A DNA stretch of 64,000 bases from Polaribacter sp. NJDZ03 (GCF_019263805.1 NZ_CP079195.1:1243501-1307500), one strand, 5' to 3'; positions 23,801-33,375 are shown, counted from the stretch's first letter. Notes: generated by a model from the sequence alone, not told the origin. A program made the numbers and translations.

Positions 23801-24502
23801 TTAAATCTTAACCTCTACTCCACTTTCTAGTTCTAAAGCTTCTTTATTTTGCTGAAAAAGTCTGGCAGTATATGTACCTTCTAAATTAATTTGATTACCA
23901 TATACAGAAAGCCAACTGCCTTCTCGCAAACCTAAAACCGCTGTTTTATTAAAAACATGAAACTCTTTTATACGGGTTTCTCTTGTTTCTCCCATGTGTG
24001 TAGAACCTTCTATAGGATCTAAATAATGTGCATTTATATTAAATGGAATGCATCCTAAAGTTGTAAAACTAGGCGGATATACAATTGGCATATCATTGGT
24101 ATTTTTCATATCTACCCCACAAATATTACTTCCGGCACTTGTGCCTAAATATGGTGTACCATTATCTAACACCTGCTTTAAGGTTGATAATACATCATTT
24201 TTGTATAATTGATTAACCAACTCAAAAGTGTTTCCTCCTCCTGTAAAAATTGCTTCAGAATTCTGAATTGCTTCTTTAGCATTTTCAAATTCATGAATAC
24301 CTTTTACATCAATATTAATAGTAGAAAAAGCCTTTTTTGCAATTGCTGTATAACTGTTATAACTAATTCCGCTTGGTCTTGCATACGGAATAAATAGTAA
24401 TTGTTTTACTCCCTTAAAATGTGTTTTTAAAGTAGGTAATAAATATTCTAAATAGCTACTTCCGTGCACTGTTGATGTACTTGCAATAATCATTTTTTTC
24501 AT
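23801..24502 (-). CDS. pepE: Dipeptidase E (peptidase S51)
   Basis: A 233-residue cytosolic Ser peptidase that splits Asp-Xaa dipeptides. The nucleophile lies in GTSAGSN (Ser122), with Asp137 in NDMPI and His159 in INAHYLDP as the other members of the triad, positions that agree with E. coli PepE (120, 135, 157). TGGGNTF near residue 87 is the family's oxyanion/structural loop. It is a single-gene unit whose -7 element abuts the start codon. Confidence 0.95.
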   Translation of the reverse strand: MKKMIIASTSTVHGSSYLEYLLPTLKTHFKGVKQLLFIPYARPSGISYNSYTAIAKKAFSTINIDVKGIHEFENAKEAIQNSEAIFTGGGNTFELVNQLYKNDVLSTLKQVLDNGTPYLGTSAGSNICGVDMKNTNDMPIVYPPSFTTLGCIPFNINAHYLDPIEGSTHMGETRETRIKEFHVFNKTAVLGLREGSWLSVYGNQINLEGTYTARLFQQNKEALELESGVEVKI

Positions 24503-24506
24503 AATC

Positions 24507-24514
24507 CAAAAATA
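24507..24514 (-). promoter_or_regulatory. Putative -7 promoter element of pepE
   Basis: TATTTTTG on the minus strand fits TAnnTTTG and lies four bases before the start codon at 24502, again predicting a near-leaderless message. Confidence 0.4.
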
Positions 24515-24595
24515 AGAATTTAACTATTCATTTTAACACAAGTTTACAATTCTCTTAATAGAATTTTAAGACACGTACTTCTTTACTTTGTATTA

Positions 24596-25378
24596 ATGTC
24601 AAAAGCAATTACTTTTCTTGCCTTTTTTATAAGTTTTCTATCCTTAGAAGCTCAAGAAAAAAGAACGAACCTAACTGGTAAAACTGTCTTAGATAGTTTG
24701 GCTATTCCAGATGTTCATATCATTAACCAGAATACTAGTAGTGGTACGATTACCAATACCAATGGTTTTTTTGAAATACCTGTTCAAGTAGGTGATACTT
24801 TATTTTATTCTCATTTAAAATATATAGACAAGTATATTGTTATTACAGACAAAGTGATTTCGACTAAAAAGCTAAACATTCCGTTAGAAGAAAAAACAGT
24901 TGTTTTAAAAGAAATAGTATTAGAAAAACAACAAAGTATTTTTTACCAAGATCCAGAAATACTTCCAAATAATGGTATTGTTATAAATGCAAAAACCTTA
25001 AATTTACCCTATGCAAATATCATAACAAAGGAAGATAAATCATTATTAAAATTTAGCTCTGGTGCTGCCATAAATTTAGCAAGTTTAATAAATCTTATAA
25101 ACGGAAATGCAAAAAGGGAAAAGCAACTAAAGGAAATGGCTTTAGAAGACACGGAACTTAAAAAGGTAAGAGACTATTTTACGGATGACTTTTTTATCAC
25201 AGACTTAAAAATTGAAAAAATCTATATCAATCAGTTTTTAAATGACTGTATTGATAAAAATATAATTCGCGTATTTAAGAGAGAAAACAAATTAGATGTG
25301 CTAAACTTATTAATGAGAGAAAGCAAACTATTTCCTAAACGAATAGTTGAGGAAGAACTTTATTTAACAAACCAATAA
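24596..25378 (+). CDS. Secreted CarboxypepD-regulatory-like domain protein, paralogue 1
   Basis: A 260-residue exported protein: signal peptide (about 1-19, ending LEAQ), then a beta-sandwich of the carboxypeptidase-regulatory-like type (about 25-105; GKTVLDSLAIPDVHIIN, GTITNTNGFFEI, VGDTLFYS). The rest is helical and ends in a stretch about a secreted effector-like helix bundle with no enzyme motif. This is the most divergent of three tandem paralogues (24596, 25388, 26212). They precede a DUF6702 protein and two M1 peptidases on the same strand. Function unknown; the order of genes suggests an envelope role linked to the peptidases. Confidence 0.75.
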   Translation: MSKAITFLAFFISFLSLEAQEKRTNLTGKTVLDSLAIPDVHIINQNTSSGTITNTNGFFEIPVQVGDTLFYSHLKYIDKYIVITDKVISTKKLNIPLEEKTVVLKEIVLEKQQSIFYQDPEILPNNGIVINAKTLNLPYANIITKEDKSLLKFSSGAAINLASLINLINGNAKREKQLKEMALEDTELKKVRDYFTDDFFITDLKIEKIYINQFLNDCIDKNIIRVFKRENKLDVLNLLMRESKLFPKRIVEEELYLTNQ

Positions 25379-25387
25379 CCCTATTGA

Positions 25388-26200
25388 ATGGAAAAAAAAC
25401 TACTTACTATTTTTTTATTTGTTATAACACTCCCCTCTTTGTCTCAAAATAATGGGACGTTAATTTCTAGTAGAATTTTAGATTCTCTTGGCATTGTAAA
25501 AAATGCAAATATTATCAATCTAAATACCAATCAAGGTACATTTTCTTCGGATGCTGGTCGTTTTCAAATCTATGTTTCAACAGGAGATACTTTAAGTATT
25601 TCATCTATACAACACATTACCAAAAAAATAAAGATTACCAAAAACATTACAGCAAACAAGGCACTAATTGTTATACTTAAACCCAATACCTATGTTTTAG
25701 ATGAGTTTGAATTAAAAAGAAATAATTTAACTGGTAAATTGGCTTTAGATGTTAAAAACATACCTACTGAAGAAAAATATGCTTTATTAAAAAGTAATAT
25801 GGATTTCTCTAATGTAGACTTCTCCTTGAAAGATCATAGAATTGATGCAAATGATAGGGCAAAATCTAAAGTAGTAAATACGGTTGCTAATTCTTATTCA
25901 GGACTTAATGCTGCAGGACTTATTGGAGGTCTTTTTTCTTCTAAAAAATTCGAAAAGTCACAATTATTAGATGCTAAGTTAGATCGTAAAAGAGCATTGG
26001 GAAACAAAATATTACTTGAACTTGGTGAAGATTTTTTCTTTGAAAAATTAAAAATACCTAAGGAAAAGTATTATCATTTTTTAGATTATTGTGATTATTT
26101 AGATCTCGATAAAATATATAACGAAAATAAAGTTTTAAAACTTATAGAAATATTTCAGAAAGAAAGTATCCCGTATTTAGAAATCATAAAAGAAGAATAA
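25388..26200 (+). CDS. Secreted CarboxypepD-regulatory-like domain protein, paralogue 2
   Basis: A 270-residue exported protein close in sequence to paralogue 3. After the signal peptide (about 1-19, ending LSQ) comes the regulatory-like beta domain (SSRILDSLGIVKNANIINL, GTFSSDAGRFQIY, GDTLSISSIQHITKKIKI). A VLDEFELK strand leads into a helical second half that ends YHFLDYCD and IPYLEIIKE. It begins 9 bases after paralogue 1 and ends 11 bases before paralogue 3, so all three are surely co-transcribed. No catalytic motif; function unknown. Confidence 0.75.
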   Translation: MEKKLLTIFLFVITLPSLSQNNGTLISSRILDSLGIVKNANIINLNTNQGTFSSDAGRFQIYVSTGDTLSISSIQHITKKIKITKNITANKALIVILKPNTYVLDEFELKRNNLTGKLALDVKNIPTEEKYALLKSNMDFSNVDFSLKDHRIDANDRAKSKVVNTVANSYSGLNAAGLIGGLFSSKKFEKSQLLDAKLDRKRALGNKILLELGEDFFFEKLKIPKEKYYHFLDYCDYLDLDKIYNENKVLKLIEIFQKESIPYLEIIKEE

Positions 26201-26211
26201 AACAGCTGTGC

Positions 26212-27006
26212 ATGGAAAAAAATCTACTTCAATTTTTATTATTTTTTGTAACATGCACCTCTTTATCCCAAGAAAGTCAAACCTTAATTTCCGGTAAAGT
26301 TGTAGACTCTTTGGGCTTTGTTAAAAATGTAAATATCATCAACCTAAAAACAAATAAAGGTACTTTTTCTTCAGATGATGGAATGTTTGGAATCTATGCT
26401 ACCGAAGGAGATTCTTTACAAATTTCGTCTGTGCAGCACATTACCAGAAAACTTAGAATAAGCAAAGAGGTTATCAATAATAAATTTATGACCATTATAT
26501 TGGGAACAAATACGTTTGTTTTAGATGAATTTGAATTAAAAAAACATCATTTAATAGGACGATTAGGTGTCGATATAAAAGACGTACCCACAGATAGAAA
26601 AGATTCTTTGTTACAAAAGACCTTAAATTTTTCTAATGTCAATTTTAAACTAGTAGACACAAGAATTGATGCTAACATAAGAATGAAACCACCAATTGTT
26701 AACACAGTTGCAAATTCATTTGGTGGTGCCGGCGGCAGCGCTTCAATTACTTTTAAATTTAAAGATTTACTATTACGTAAAGAGTTGAATCGTAAAAAAG
26801 CTGTTCCAGATAAAATACTCATAGAACTTGGTGAACCATTTTTCTTTGAAGAATTAAAAATCCCAAAAGACAATTACTTTCATTTTCTAGACTACTGTAA
26901 TCCTTTAGGTATAGAACGTCTTCACAAAGAAGGTAATGTTTTAGAACTCATCAAAATTTTTCAGAAAGAAAGTGTGCCTTATTTACAAATCATAAAAAAA
27001 GAGTAA
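26212..27006 (+). CDS. Secreted CarboxypepD-regulatory-like domain protein, paralogue 3
   Basis: A 264-residue exported protein, the near twin of paralogue 2: shared blocks include VLDEFELK, RIDAN, VVNTVANS-type and KIFQKESVPYLQIIKK. The signal peptide covers about residues 1-18, followed by the beta domain GKVVDSLGFVKNVNIINL. A Gly-rich hinge (GGAGGS, about residues 171-176) lies where paralogue 2 has LNAAGLIGG, so the hinge is the fastest-changing part. The DUF6702 gene starts 29 bases later. Confidence 0.75.
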   Translation: MEKNLLQFLLFFVTCTSLSQESQTLISGKVVDSLGFVKNVNIINLKTNKGTFSSDDGMFGIYATEGDSLQISSVQHITRKLRISKEVINNKFMTIILGTNTFVLDEFELKKHHLIGRLGVDIKDVPTDRKDSLLQKTLNFSNVNFKLVDTRIDANIRMKPPIVNTVANSFGGAGGSASITFKFKDLLLRKELNRKKAVPDKILIELGEPFFFEELKIPKDNYFHFLDYCNPLGIERLHKEGNVLELIKIFQKESVPYLQIIKKE

Positions 27007-27035
27007 ATTGGCAGAATAATTGTTTTAAAACCAGC

Positions 27036-27533
27036 ATGAATACTAAAAAATCTATTTTACTTTTATTAATAATTCCTCTTCTCTCCTTCTCCGCTCATAA
27101 GTATTATTTGAGCCTCACTCAAATTGAATATAGAAGTGAATTGCAAACTGTACAAATAACAATTAATGTTTTTATGGATGATATTGAATTCGCCATAAAC
27201 AAAGATTACAACATTGATTTACAACTAACAACAAAGAAAGAATTAAAGGATAACGATGTTTATTTTATAAAATATTTAAACAAAAAACTACATTTAAAAG
27301 TTGATGGTACTCCTAAATCTTTTAATTACATAGGTAAAGAATATGATGGTGATTTGGTTTATTTTTATCTAGAAATTGAAGATATAAAAGAGCTTAACAC
27401 TATAGAAATTATCAATAAAATATTAACAAATCACTTTCCAGAACAAGAAAATTTAATTAAATCTAAAGTTGGCAAAAAGCACAAGAGTATTCTGTTAAAT
27501 GCTAAAAATGATAAAGGTTTGTTAAAATTTTAA
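27036..27533 (+). CDS. DUF6702 family secreted protein
   Basis: A 165-residue protein with a signal peptide (about 1-19, ending SFSAH) and the core HKYYLSLTQIEYRSELQTVQITINVFMDDIE broken here into its parts: an N-terminal HKYY-S motif, a QTVQIT strand and an FMDD-E motif. These features are those of DUF6702, a Bacteroidetes family usually found next to an M1 metallopeptidase, as here. Function is not known. Its last codons overlap the palindrome GTTAAAATTTTAAC that precedes the peptidase gene. Confidence 0.8.
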   Translation: MNTKKSILLLLIIPLLSFSAHKYYLSLTQIEYRSELQTVQITINVFMDDIEFAINKDYNIDLQLTTKKELKDNDVYFIKYLNKKLHLKVDGTPKSFNYIGKEYDGDLVYFYLEIEDIKELNTIEIINKILTNHFPEQENLIKSKVGKKHKSILLNAKNDKGLLKF

Positions 27534-27580
27534 CTCTTTTTAACTTTTTCCCCTACTAATCCTTAATTTGTAGGCTAATT
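27521..27580 (+). promoter_or_regulatory. Upstream block of the first M1 peptidase gene
   Basis: The palindrome GTTAAAATTTTAAC (27521-27534), a second TTTTTAAC, a C-rich CCCCTACTAATCC and a -7-like TTAATTTG lie 15-74 bases before the start at 27595. The same series in the same order stands before the second M1 gene. It is likely a promoter plus operator copied with the gene. Confidence 0.5.
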
Positions 27581-27594
27581 AAACTCAGGTACAA

Positions 27595-29724
27595 ATGAAA
27601 AAAATCACATTGCTCTTATTGAGCATTTTTTTTATTGGGACAGCTACATTCTCCCAAGAAAAAATCACAAAACAAGGTCATACCAACCAGAACAAGTTTA
27701 AACAACTTAAAGATGAATTAGCCACCCCAAATAGTCAAAGAACGGCTTCTGGTGCTCCTGGCATAAACTACACGCAGCAAAAGGTAGATTATGTAATGAA
27801 TATTGTTTTAGATGATAAAAATGAAAAAATAATAGGTAACGAGACTATTACGTATCATAATAACTCTAAAGATGAATTGGCGTATTTATGGGTTCAATTA
27901 GATCAAAATGTAAGAGCTAAAGATTCTAAGTCACCAGATATTCAGCCTAATAAAATCTCAAAAAGCATTACTAAAAGTACATTTGAAAGTACGTATAATT
28001 CAGCTCCCTTTGATGGTGGTTTTAAAGTTACCAGTGTAACAAATACTGATGGCAGCAAATTATCGCATACCATTAACCAAACAATGATGCGTATTAATTT
28101 AGCAAAACCTTTGGCTTCTGGAGAGACTTTTTCATTTAAAATAGATTGGTGGTATAACATCAATAATCACAGAACTCAAGGCGGTAGATCTGGTTTTGAA
28201 CATTTTACAGAAAACGACAATAACAATTATGTAATTGCTCAATTTTATCCAAGATTGTGCGTGTATGATAATGTAGAAGGTTGGCAAAATGGTCAGTTTT
28301 GGGGAAGAAGTGAATTTGCTTTAGAATTTGGAGATTTTACTGTAAACATTACCACGCCTAAAGATCATATGTTAGGTGCAACAGGTGTTTTGCAAAACGA
28401 AAATGATGTTTTTACAAAAACAGAATTAGAAAGATACGCTAAAGCTAAAAAAACCTTTGACAAGCCTGTTGTAATTCGTACTCAAAAAGAAGCTACTAAA
28501 ATAGAAAAAAGCAAATCTAAAGAAACAAAGACTTGGAAATTTGTTGCCAAAAACGTACGAGATTATGCTTTTGCTAGTTCTAGAAAATTTATTTGGGATG
28601 CAATGGCAGTAAATATTAACGGCAAAACAGTAATGGCACATTCTTTATATTCTAAAGAAGCAAACCCTTTGTATGGTGACCATTCTACAAAAGCAGTTGC
28701 ACAAACTTTAAAAACATATTCTGAATACACATTCGATTATCCGTATCACAAAGCAATTTCTGTAGACGGACAAATGGGAATGGAATATCCACAAATTTGT
28801 TTCAACCCAGGAAGACCAGATTTAGCAGATGGCGGTTATTCTGATAGAGTAAAATACAGAATGGTAAAAGTAACCATACATGAAGTTGGACATAACTTTT
28901 TTCCGATGATTGTAAATTCTGATGAAAGACAATGGACTTGGATGGATGAAGGTTTAAATTCTTATATGGAAATGTTAGCAGAATTAGCATACGACAAAGA
29001 TTTTCCTGTGGTAAGAGGATATCCGAAAAATATAGTAAAATATATGGCTGGAGATCAATCTAAAATTGCACCAATTATGTCTAAAGGAGACAATGTTTAT
29101 GAATTTGGAAACAATGCCTACGGTAAACCTGCAACTGCTTTATGGATTTTAAGAGAAACCATAATGGGTCATGAATTATTTGATCATGCTTTTAAAACAT
29201 ATTCTCAAAGATGGATGTTTAAGCACCCAACACCTGCAGATTTCTTTAGAACTATGGAAGATGCTTCTGGAGTAGATTTAGACTGGTTTTGGAGAGGTTG
29301 GTTTTACACTACAGATGTTACCGATATTGGTATAAAAGAGGTGAAAAAATACTATACAAAAGCAAATGGAGAAAATGTAGATTTTATTGAAGACACTACT
29401 AAAGGACTAGGTTTTGGTGCTGATAAAAACAAAAAATCTAAATTTCATTATGAAATTACTTACAACAAACCAGGCGGATTAGTAATGCCTATTATTGTAG
29501 AATTTACTTATAAAGATGATACAACGGATAGAAAAGTATATCCAGCACAAATTTGGAGACTTAATGATCAAGAAATTACAAAGGTTTTTTCTTCAACTAA
29601 AGAGGTTACTAAAATTACTATAGATCCAGATTTAGAAACAGCAGATGTAGATACTAGCAACAATAGCTGGCCAAAAGAAACTAATAATAATTTCGATAAA
29701 TTTAAAAGTAAAATAAAAGGTTAA
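27595..29724 (+). CDS. M1 family zinc metallopeptidase, copy 1
   Basis: A 709-residue secreted peptidase of the gluzincin aminopeptidase type. A signal peptide (1-20, ending TFSQ) is followed by the N-terminal beta domain and the catalytic domain, with GMEYP (the GAMEN-like substrate loop) and the zinc site HEVGH (His429, His433) plus Glu452 eighteen residues on, in WMDEGLNSY. A C-terminal beta part with KPGGLVMPI closes the chain. It likely removes N-terminal residues from peptides in the periplasm or at the cell surface. It is followed by a terminator and by a paralogue of about equal length. Confidence 0.92.
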   Translation: MKKITLLLLSIFFIGTATFSQEKITKQGHTNQNKFKQLKDELATPNSQRTASGAPGINYTQQKVDYVMNIVLDDKNEKIIGNETITYHNNSKDELAYLWVQLDQNVRAKDSKSPDIQPNKISKSITKSTFESTYNSAPFDGGFKVTSVTNTDGSKLSHTINQTMMRINLAKPLASGETFSFKIDWWYNINNHRTQGGRSGFEHFTENDNNNYVIAQFYPRLCVYDNVEGWQNGQFWGRSEFALEFGDFTVNITTPKDHMLGATGVLQNENDVFTKTELERYAKAKKTFDKPVVIRTQKEATKIEKSKSKETKTWKFVAKNVRDYAFASSRKFIWDAMAVNINGKTVMAHSLYSKEANPLYGDHSTKAVAQTLKTYSEYTFDYPYHKAISVDGQMGMEYPQICFNPGRPDLADGGYSDRVKYRMVKVTIHEVGHNFFPMIVNSDERQWTWMDEGLNSYMEMLAELAYDKDFPVVRGYPKNIVKYMAGDQSKIAPIMSKGDNVYEFGNNAYGKPATALWILRETIMGHELFDHAFKTYSQRWMFKHPTPADFFRTMEDASGVDLDWFWRGWFYTTDVTDIGIKEVKKYYTKANGENVDFIEDTTKGLGFGADKNKKSKFHYEITYNKPGGLVMPIIVEFTYKDDTTDRKVYPAQIWRLNDQEITKVFSSTKEVTKITIDPDLETADVDTSNNSWPKETNNNFDKFKSKIKG

Positions 29725-29740
29725 CAAAAACCCAATAATT

Positions 29741-29772
29741 AAAGCGATATAACAACATATCGCTTTTTTTTA
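29741..29772 (+). terminator. Terminator of M1 peptidase copy 1
   Basis: AAAGCGATAT pairs perfectly with ATATCGCTTT around a six-base loop and is followed by a T run. It lies 17 bases after the stop. Confidence 0.85.
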
Positions 29773-29781
29773 TAAAAATTT

Positions 29782-29835
29782 GTTAAAGTTTTAACTTTTT
29801 TTAACAGATTCCCAACTATATCCTTAGTTTAGCTC
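29782..29835 (+). promoter_or_regulatory. Upstream block of the second M1 peptidase gene
   Basis: GTTAAAGTTTTAAC (29782-29795), TTTTTTTAAC, TTCCCAACTATATCC and TTAGTTTA repeat the layout seen before copy 1, with the palindrome 76 bases before the start (74 in copy 1). Confidence 0.5.
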
Positions 29836-29857
29836 ACTTTAAATTCAAATAACTCAA

Positions 29858-32059
29858 ATGAAAAAATTTACTTTATTCGTATTTTCTTTCTTTTTTATTG
29901 CAGCAGGTACTTTTGCTCAAGAAAAAAAAGAAGAAAGTAAAACCCTACAAGGGCACACAGACCAAAACAAATTTAGACAACTAAAAGACGTTTTGGCAAC
30001 ACCTAATGATCAACATGCAGCTTCTGGAGCACCAGGAAGTCAATATACGCAACAAAAAGTTGATTATGTAATGGACATTCGTTTAGACGAAAGTGCTAAC
30101 AAAATTCATGGAGACGAGACAATTACGTATCATAATAACTCTAAAGATCAATTAGAGTATTTATGGGTACAATTAGATCAAAACATGAGAGCAGATGATT
30201 CTAAAACTCCTTTAGCTAAATCTAACGCTGCAACTCCTTTTATAACTCCAGAAAATTTCCAAAAAGACTTTATGAAAGAAGGGAAAGGTTTTGGTTTTAA
30301 TATTGAAAAAGTAGAAAGTGCAGGTAAACCTTTATCTCACTTTATCAACAGAACCATGATGCGTATTAATTTACCAAAACCATTAGCTTCTGGAGATACT
30401 TTTAAATTTAGTATCAAATGGAATTACAAAATTAACGACATTAATAAAGATGGTGGTCGTTCTGGTTTAGAAACTTTTCCTGACGGAAACAACAACTATA
30501 CAATTGCACAATTTTTTCCAAGGTTAGCAGTATATAATAATGTAGAAGGATGGCAAAATATGCAGTTCTGGGGTCGTAGTGAATTTGCTTTAGAATTTGG
30601 AGACTATGAAGTTAACATAACAGTACCTGCAGATCATATTGTAGATGCTACAGGAGATTTACAAAACGAAAAAAATGTCTTAACGAAGACACAACGTAAT
30701 CGTTGGGAACAAGCAAGAAAAACTTTTGATAACCCAGTAATGATTGTTACGCAAGCCGAAGCTGAAGCAGCAGAAAAAGGACGCGCTACCAATACAAAAA
30801 CTTGGACATTTAAAGCTGAAAAAGTAAGAGATTTTGCTTTTGCTTCTTCTAGAAAATATATTTGGGACGCAATGGCTACCAACATAAATGGTAAAACAGT
30901 TATGGCCGTTTCTTTGTACCCTAAAGAAGGAAACCCTTTATGGGAAGAACATTCTACAAGAGCAGTTGCTCATACTTTAATTGAATACTCTAAACTAACA
31001 TTCGATTATCCTTATTCTAAAGCAATTTCTGTACACTCAGAAAGACAAGGAATGGAATACCCTATGATTTGTTTCAACTTTGGTCGTCCGGAGGCAGATG
31101 GAACGTATTCTGACAGAACTAAAAAAGGTATGTTAGGCGTAATTATTCATGAAGTAGGACATAACTTTTTTCCGATGATTGTAAATTCGGATGAAAGACA
31201 ATGGACTTGGATGGATGAAGGTTTAAACTCTTTTGTAGAAATATTAGCAGAATTTTCTTATGATTATGACTTATTTTCAAAAAACCCTGCTAAAGAAATT
31301 ACAAGATATATGGGCGGAGACCAAAGCAACATCTCACCTATTATGTCTCAAGGAGATTACGTAAAACAATTTGGACCTAACGCATATACAAAACCTGCAG
31401 CGGCATTATACATATTACGTACAACTATAATGGGACCAGAATTATTTGATCATGCTTTTAGAACCTATTCGCAAAGATGGATGTTTAAACACCCAACACC
31501 TTCTGATTTCTTTAGAACAATGGAAGATGCTTCTGCAATGGATTTAGATTGGTTTTGGAGAGGTTGGTTTTACACTACAGATGTAACAGATATAGGTATT
31601 AAGGAAGTAAAACCTTTATACTTAACAGACAAACCAAACGAAAGAGTTGCCAAGTTAAAAGAACAATACAAGCAATATTTTGACGGTTTAGGAGACTTAG
31701 TCTACATTACAGACAAAAAAGAAGATGCCAATGCTAAAGCGATGGATGCATACGCAAAAGGAAAAGAAGTACCTTCTTATATGTATGCTGTAGAGTTTGA
31801 AAAACCAGGAGGATTAGTAATGCCAATTATAGTAGGCTTAACCTATGCAGATGGCACCACTGAAAAACAAACATTCCCTGCACAAATTTGGATGAAAAGT
31901 GATACTAGTGTTAAAAGAGTTTTTTCATCAACACAAGAAATAATAAGCATAACAATAGATCCAGATTTTGAAACGGCAGATGTAGATCCTTCTAACAATA
32001 ACTGGCCTAAGAAAGAAACCAATGAGTTTGATAAATTTAAAAATAAAGTAAATCAATAA
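29858..32059 (+). CDS. M1 family zinc metallopeptidase, copy 2
   Basis: A 733-residue secreted paralogue of the preceding gene. The signal peptide (1-20, ending TFAQ), the GMEYP loop, HEVGH (His431) and WMDEGLNSF are all kept. It differs mainly by an insert of about 25 residues near residue 600 (YKQYFDGLGDLVYITDKKED) and by its Lys/Glu-rich start after the signal. Both copies look fully functional, so they may have split substrates or conditions. It has its own promoter block and terminator. Confidence 0.92.
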   Translation: MKKFTLFVFSFFFIAAGTFAQEKKEESKTLQGHTDQNKFRQLKDVLATPNDQHAASGAPGSQYTQQKVDYVMDIRLDESANKIHGDETITYHNNSKDQLEYLWVQLDQNMRADDSKTPLAKSNAATPFITPENFQKDFMKEGKGFGFNIEKVESAGKPLSHFINRTMMRINLPKPLASGDTFKFSIKWNYKINDINKDGGRSGLETFPDGNNNYTIAQFFPRLAVYNNVEGWQNMQFWGRSEFALEFGDYEVNITVPADHIVDATGDLQNEKNVLTKTQRNRWEQARKTFDNPVMIVTQAEAEAAEKGRATNTKTWTFKAEKVRDFAFASSRKYIWDAMATNINGKTVMAVSLYPKEGNPLWEEHSTRAVAHTLIEYSKLTFDYPYSKAISVHSERQGMEYPMICFNFGRPEADGTYSDRTKKGMLGVIIHEVGHNFFPMIVNSDERQWTWMDEGLNSFVEILAEFSYDYDLFSKNPAKEITRYMGGDQSNISPIMSQGDYVKQFGPNAYTKPAAALYILRTTIMGPELFDHAFRTYSQRWMFKHPTPSDFFRTMEDASAMDLDWFWRGWFYTTDVTDIGIKEVKPLYLTDKPNERVAKLKEQYKQYFDGLGDLVYITDKKEDANAKAMDAYAKGKEVPSYMYAVEFEKPGGLVMPIIVGLTYADGTTEKQTFPAQIWMKSDTSVKRVFSSTQEIISITIDPDFETADVDPSNNNWPKKETNEFDKFKNKVNQ

Positions 32060-32402
32060 TTTATTGTTTTATATTACTCTAAAAGCCTCACATTTGTGAG
32101 GCTTTTTTTTTGATCGTAATACAATTATAGTTACTCTTTAAACTCAAATATCTTAACTACATCTAAGAGTAAATATTTATAATTATTACACTTTACCTCT
32201 AAGAATAGGCTTCACCTAAACACGTTTTGGGTACTTAAAAACAACTAATTTTCAAACAATTTAAAAGTATTATTTCATCTAATTTTTAAGCTAGTTAAGC
32301 TATTTTTAGCATTAAATTAGGATTTATTCTAAGGCTATTTTAACTGAATTTTATAACTTAGTACTCTTATAAATAACAATACAAACTAAATATAAAGTTC
32401 TT
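32060..32402. other. Intergenic region of 343 bp between M1 copy 2 and cysM
   Basis: The left end holds the terminator at 32081-32111. The remaining 290 bases are AT-rich with no coding frame and no clear TAnnTTTG close to cysM. Confidence 0.45.
32081..32113 (+). terminator. Terminator of M1 peptidase copy 2
   Basis: AAAAGCCTCACA pairs with TGTGAGGCTTTT around a two-base loop, followed by a run of nine T. The same AAGCCTCACA stem is used after cysM at 33341-33375. Confidence 0.9.
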
Positions 32403-33317
32403 ATGAAAATTAATAATATATTAGAAGGTATCGGTAACACACCCGTTGTGCGATTGGCGAAATTATTCCCAAATGCAAATGTTTGGATGAAACTAGAAAA
32501 AGCAAATCCGGGTGGAAGTATTAAGGATAGAATTGCATTGGCAATGATTGAAGATGCTGAAAACAAAAACCTAATTAAAAAAGATACAGAAATTATAGAA
32601 CCAACCTCTGGTAACACTGGTGTTGGATTGGCAATGGTTGCTGCTGTAAAAAACTTAAAACTTACCTTGGTAATGCCTGAGTCTATGTCTGTAGAAAGAC
32701 GTGCTTTAATGAAAGCTTACGGAGCAAACCTTGTGCTTACTCCAAAGGAATTAGGTTTAGGAGGTACCATAGCTAAGGCTAAAGAAATGGTTGCTGAAAA
32801 TAAAAATGCATGGATGCCTTCTCAATTTACAAACCCAGCAAACCCAAAAATACACCATGAAACAACTGCTCAAGAAGTGGTTAATGATTTTCCGGAAGGT
32901 TTAGATTATTTAATTACTGGTGTTGGAACTGGTGGACACATTACGGGTATGGCAGAAGTTTTAAAAGAAAAATTTCCAAAAATAAAAGTATTGGCAGTAG
33001 AACCTAGTGGGTCATCTATTATTTCTGGAGGAGAACCAGGACCTCATAAATTACAAGGAATTGGACCAGGATTCTTTCCTGAAACATTCAATAAAGACAT
33101 AATTGATGGCGCTGTTAAAATAACCAATGAAGAAGCTTTTGAAGAAGTTAGAAACATTGCAAAAACAGAAGGAATTTTAGTAGGTATTTCTACAGGAGCC
33201 TCGTTAGCTGCCGTTAGAAAACAGTTAGCAACCTTAAAAGGTGAAGAGGTGATTTTAACCATGAATTATGATACCGGAGAACGTTATCTTTCTGTAGAAG
33301 GTCTTTTAACGGAATAA
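32403..33317 (+). CDS. cysM: Cysteine synthase (O-acetylserine sulfhydrylase), CysM type
   Basis: A 304-residue PLP enzyme that makes cysteine from O-acetylserine and sulfide or thiosulfate. The PLP Lys is in [11 protein letters not shown] (Lys41), the substrate loop is [10 protein letters not shown], and the phosphate-binding [10 protein letters not shown] follows. The short length and the [11 protein letters not shown] start fit the CysM (B) type better than CysK, but the split is not absolute. It is a single-gene unit ending in a strong terminator. Confidence 0.93.
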   Translation: MKINNILEGIGNTPVVRLAKLFPNANVWMKLEKANPGGSIKDRIALAMIEDAENKNLIKKDTEIIEPTSGNTGVGLAMVAAVKNLKLTLVMPESMSVERRALMKAYGANLVLTPKELGLGGTIAKAKEMVAENKNAWMPSQFTNPANPKIHHETTAQEVVNDFPEGLDYLITGVGTGGHITGMAEVLKEKFPKIKVLAVEPSGSSIISGGEPGPHKLQGIGPGFFPETFNKDIIDGAVKITNEEAFEEVRNIAKTEGILVGISTGASLAAVRKQLATLKGEEVILTMNYDTGERYLSVEGLLTE

Positions 33318-33340
33318 TAAATTACAAAAAGTATAATCAT

Positions 33341-33375
33341 AGAAAAAGCCTCACAATTTGTGAGGCTTCTTTTTT
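33341..33375 (+). terminator. Terminator of cysM
   Basis: AAGCCTCACA pairs with TGTGAGGCTT around a four-base loop, with A and T runs on its two sides, so it may also serve the minus strand. It lies 24 bases after the stop. Confidence 0.85.
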
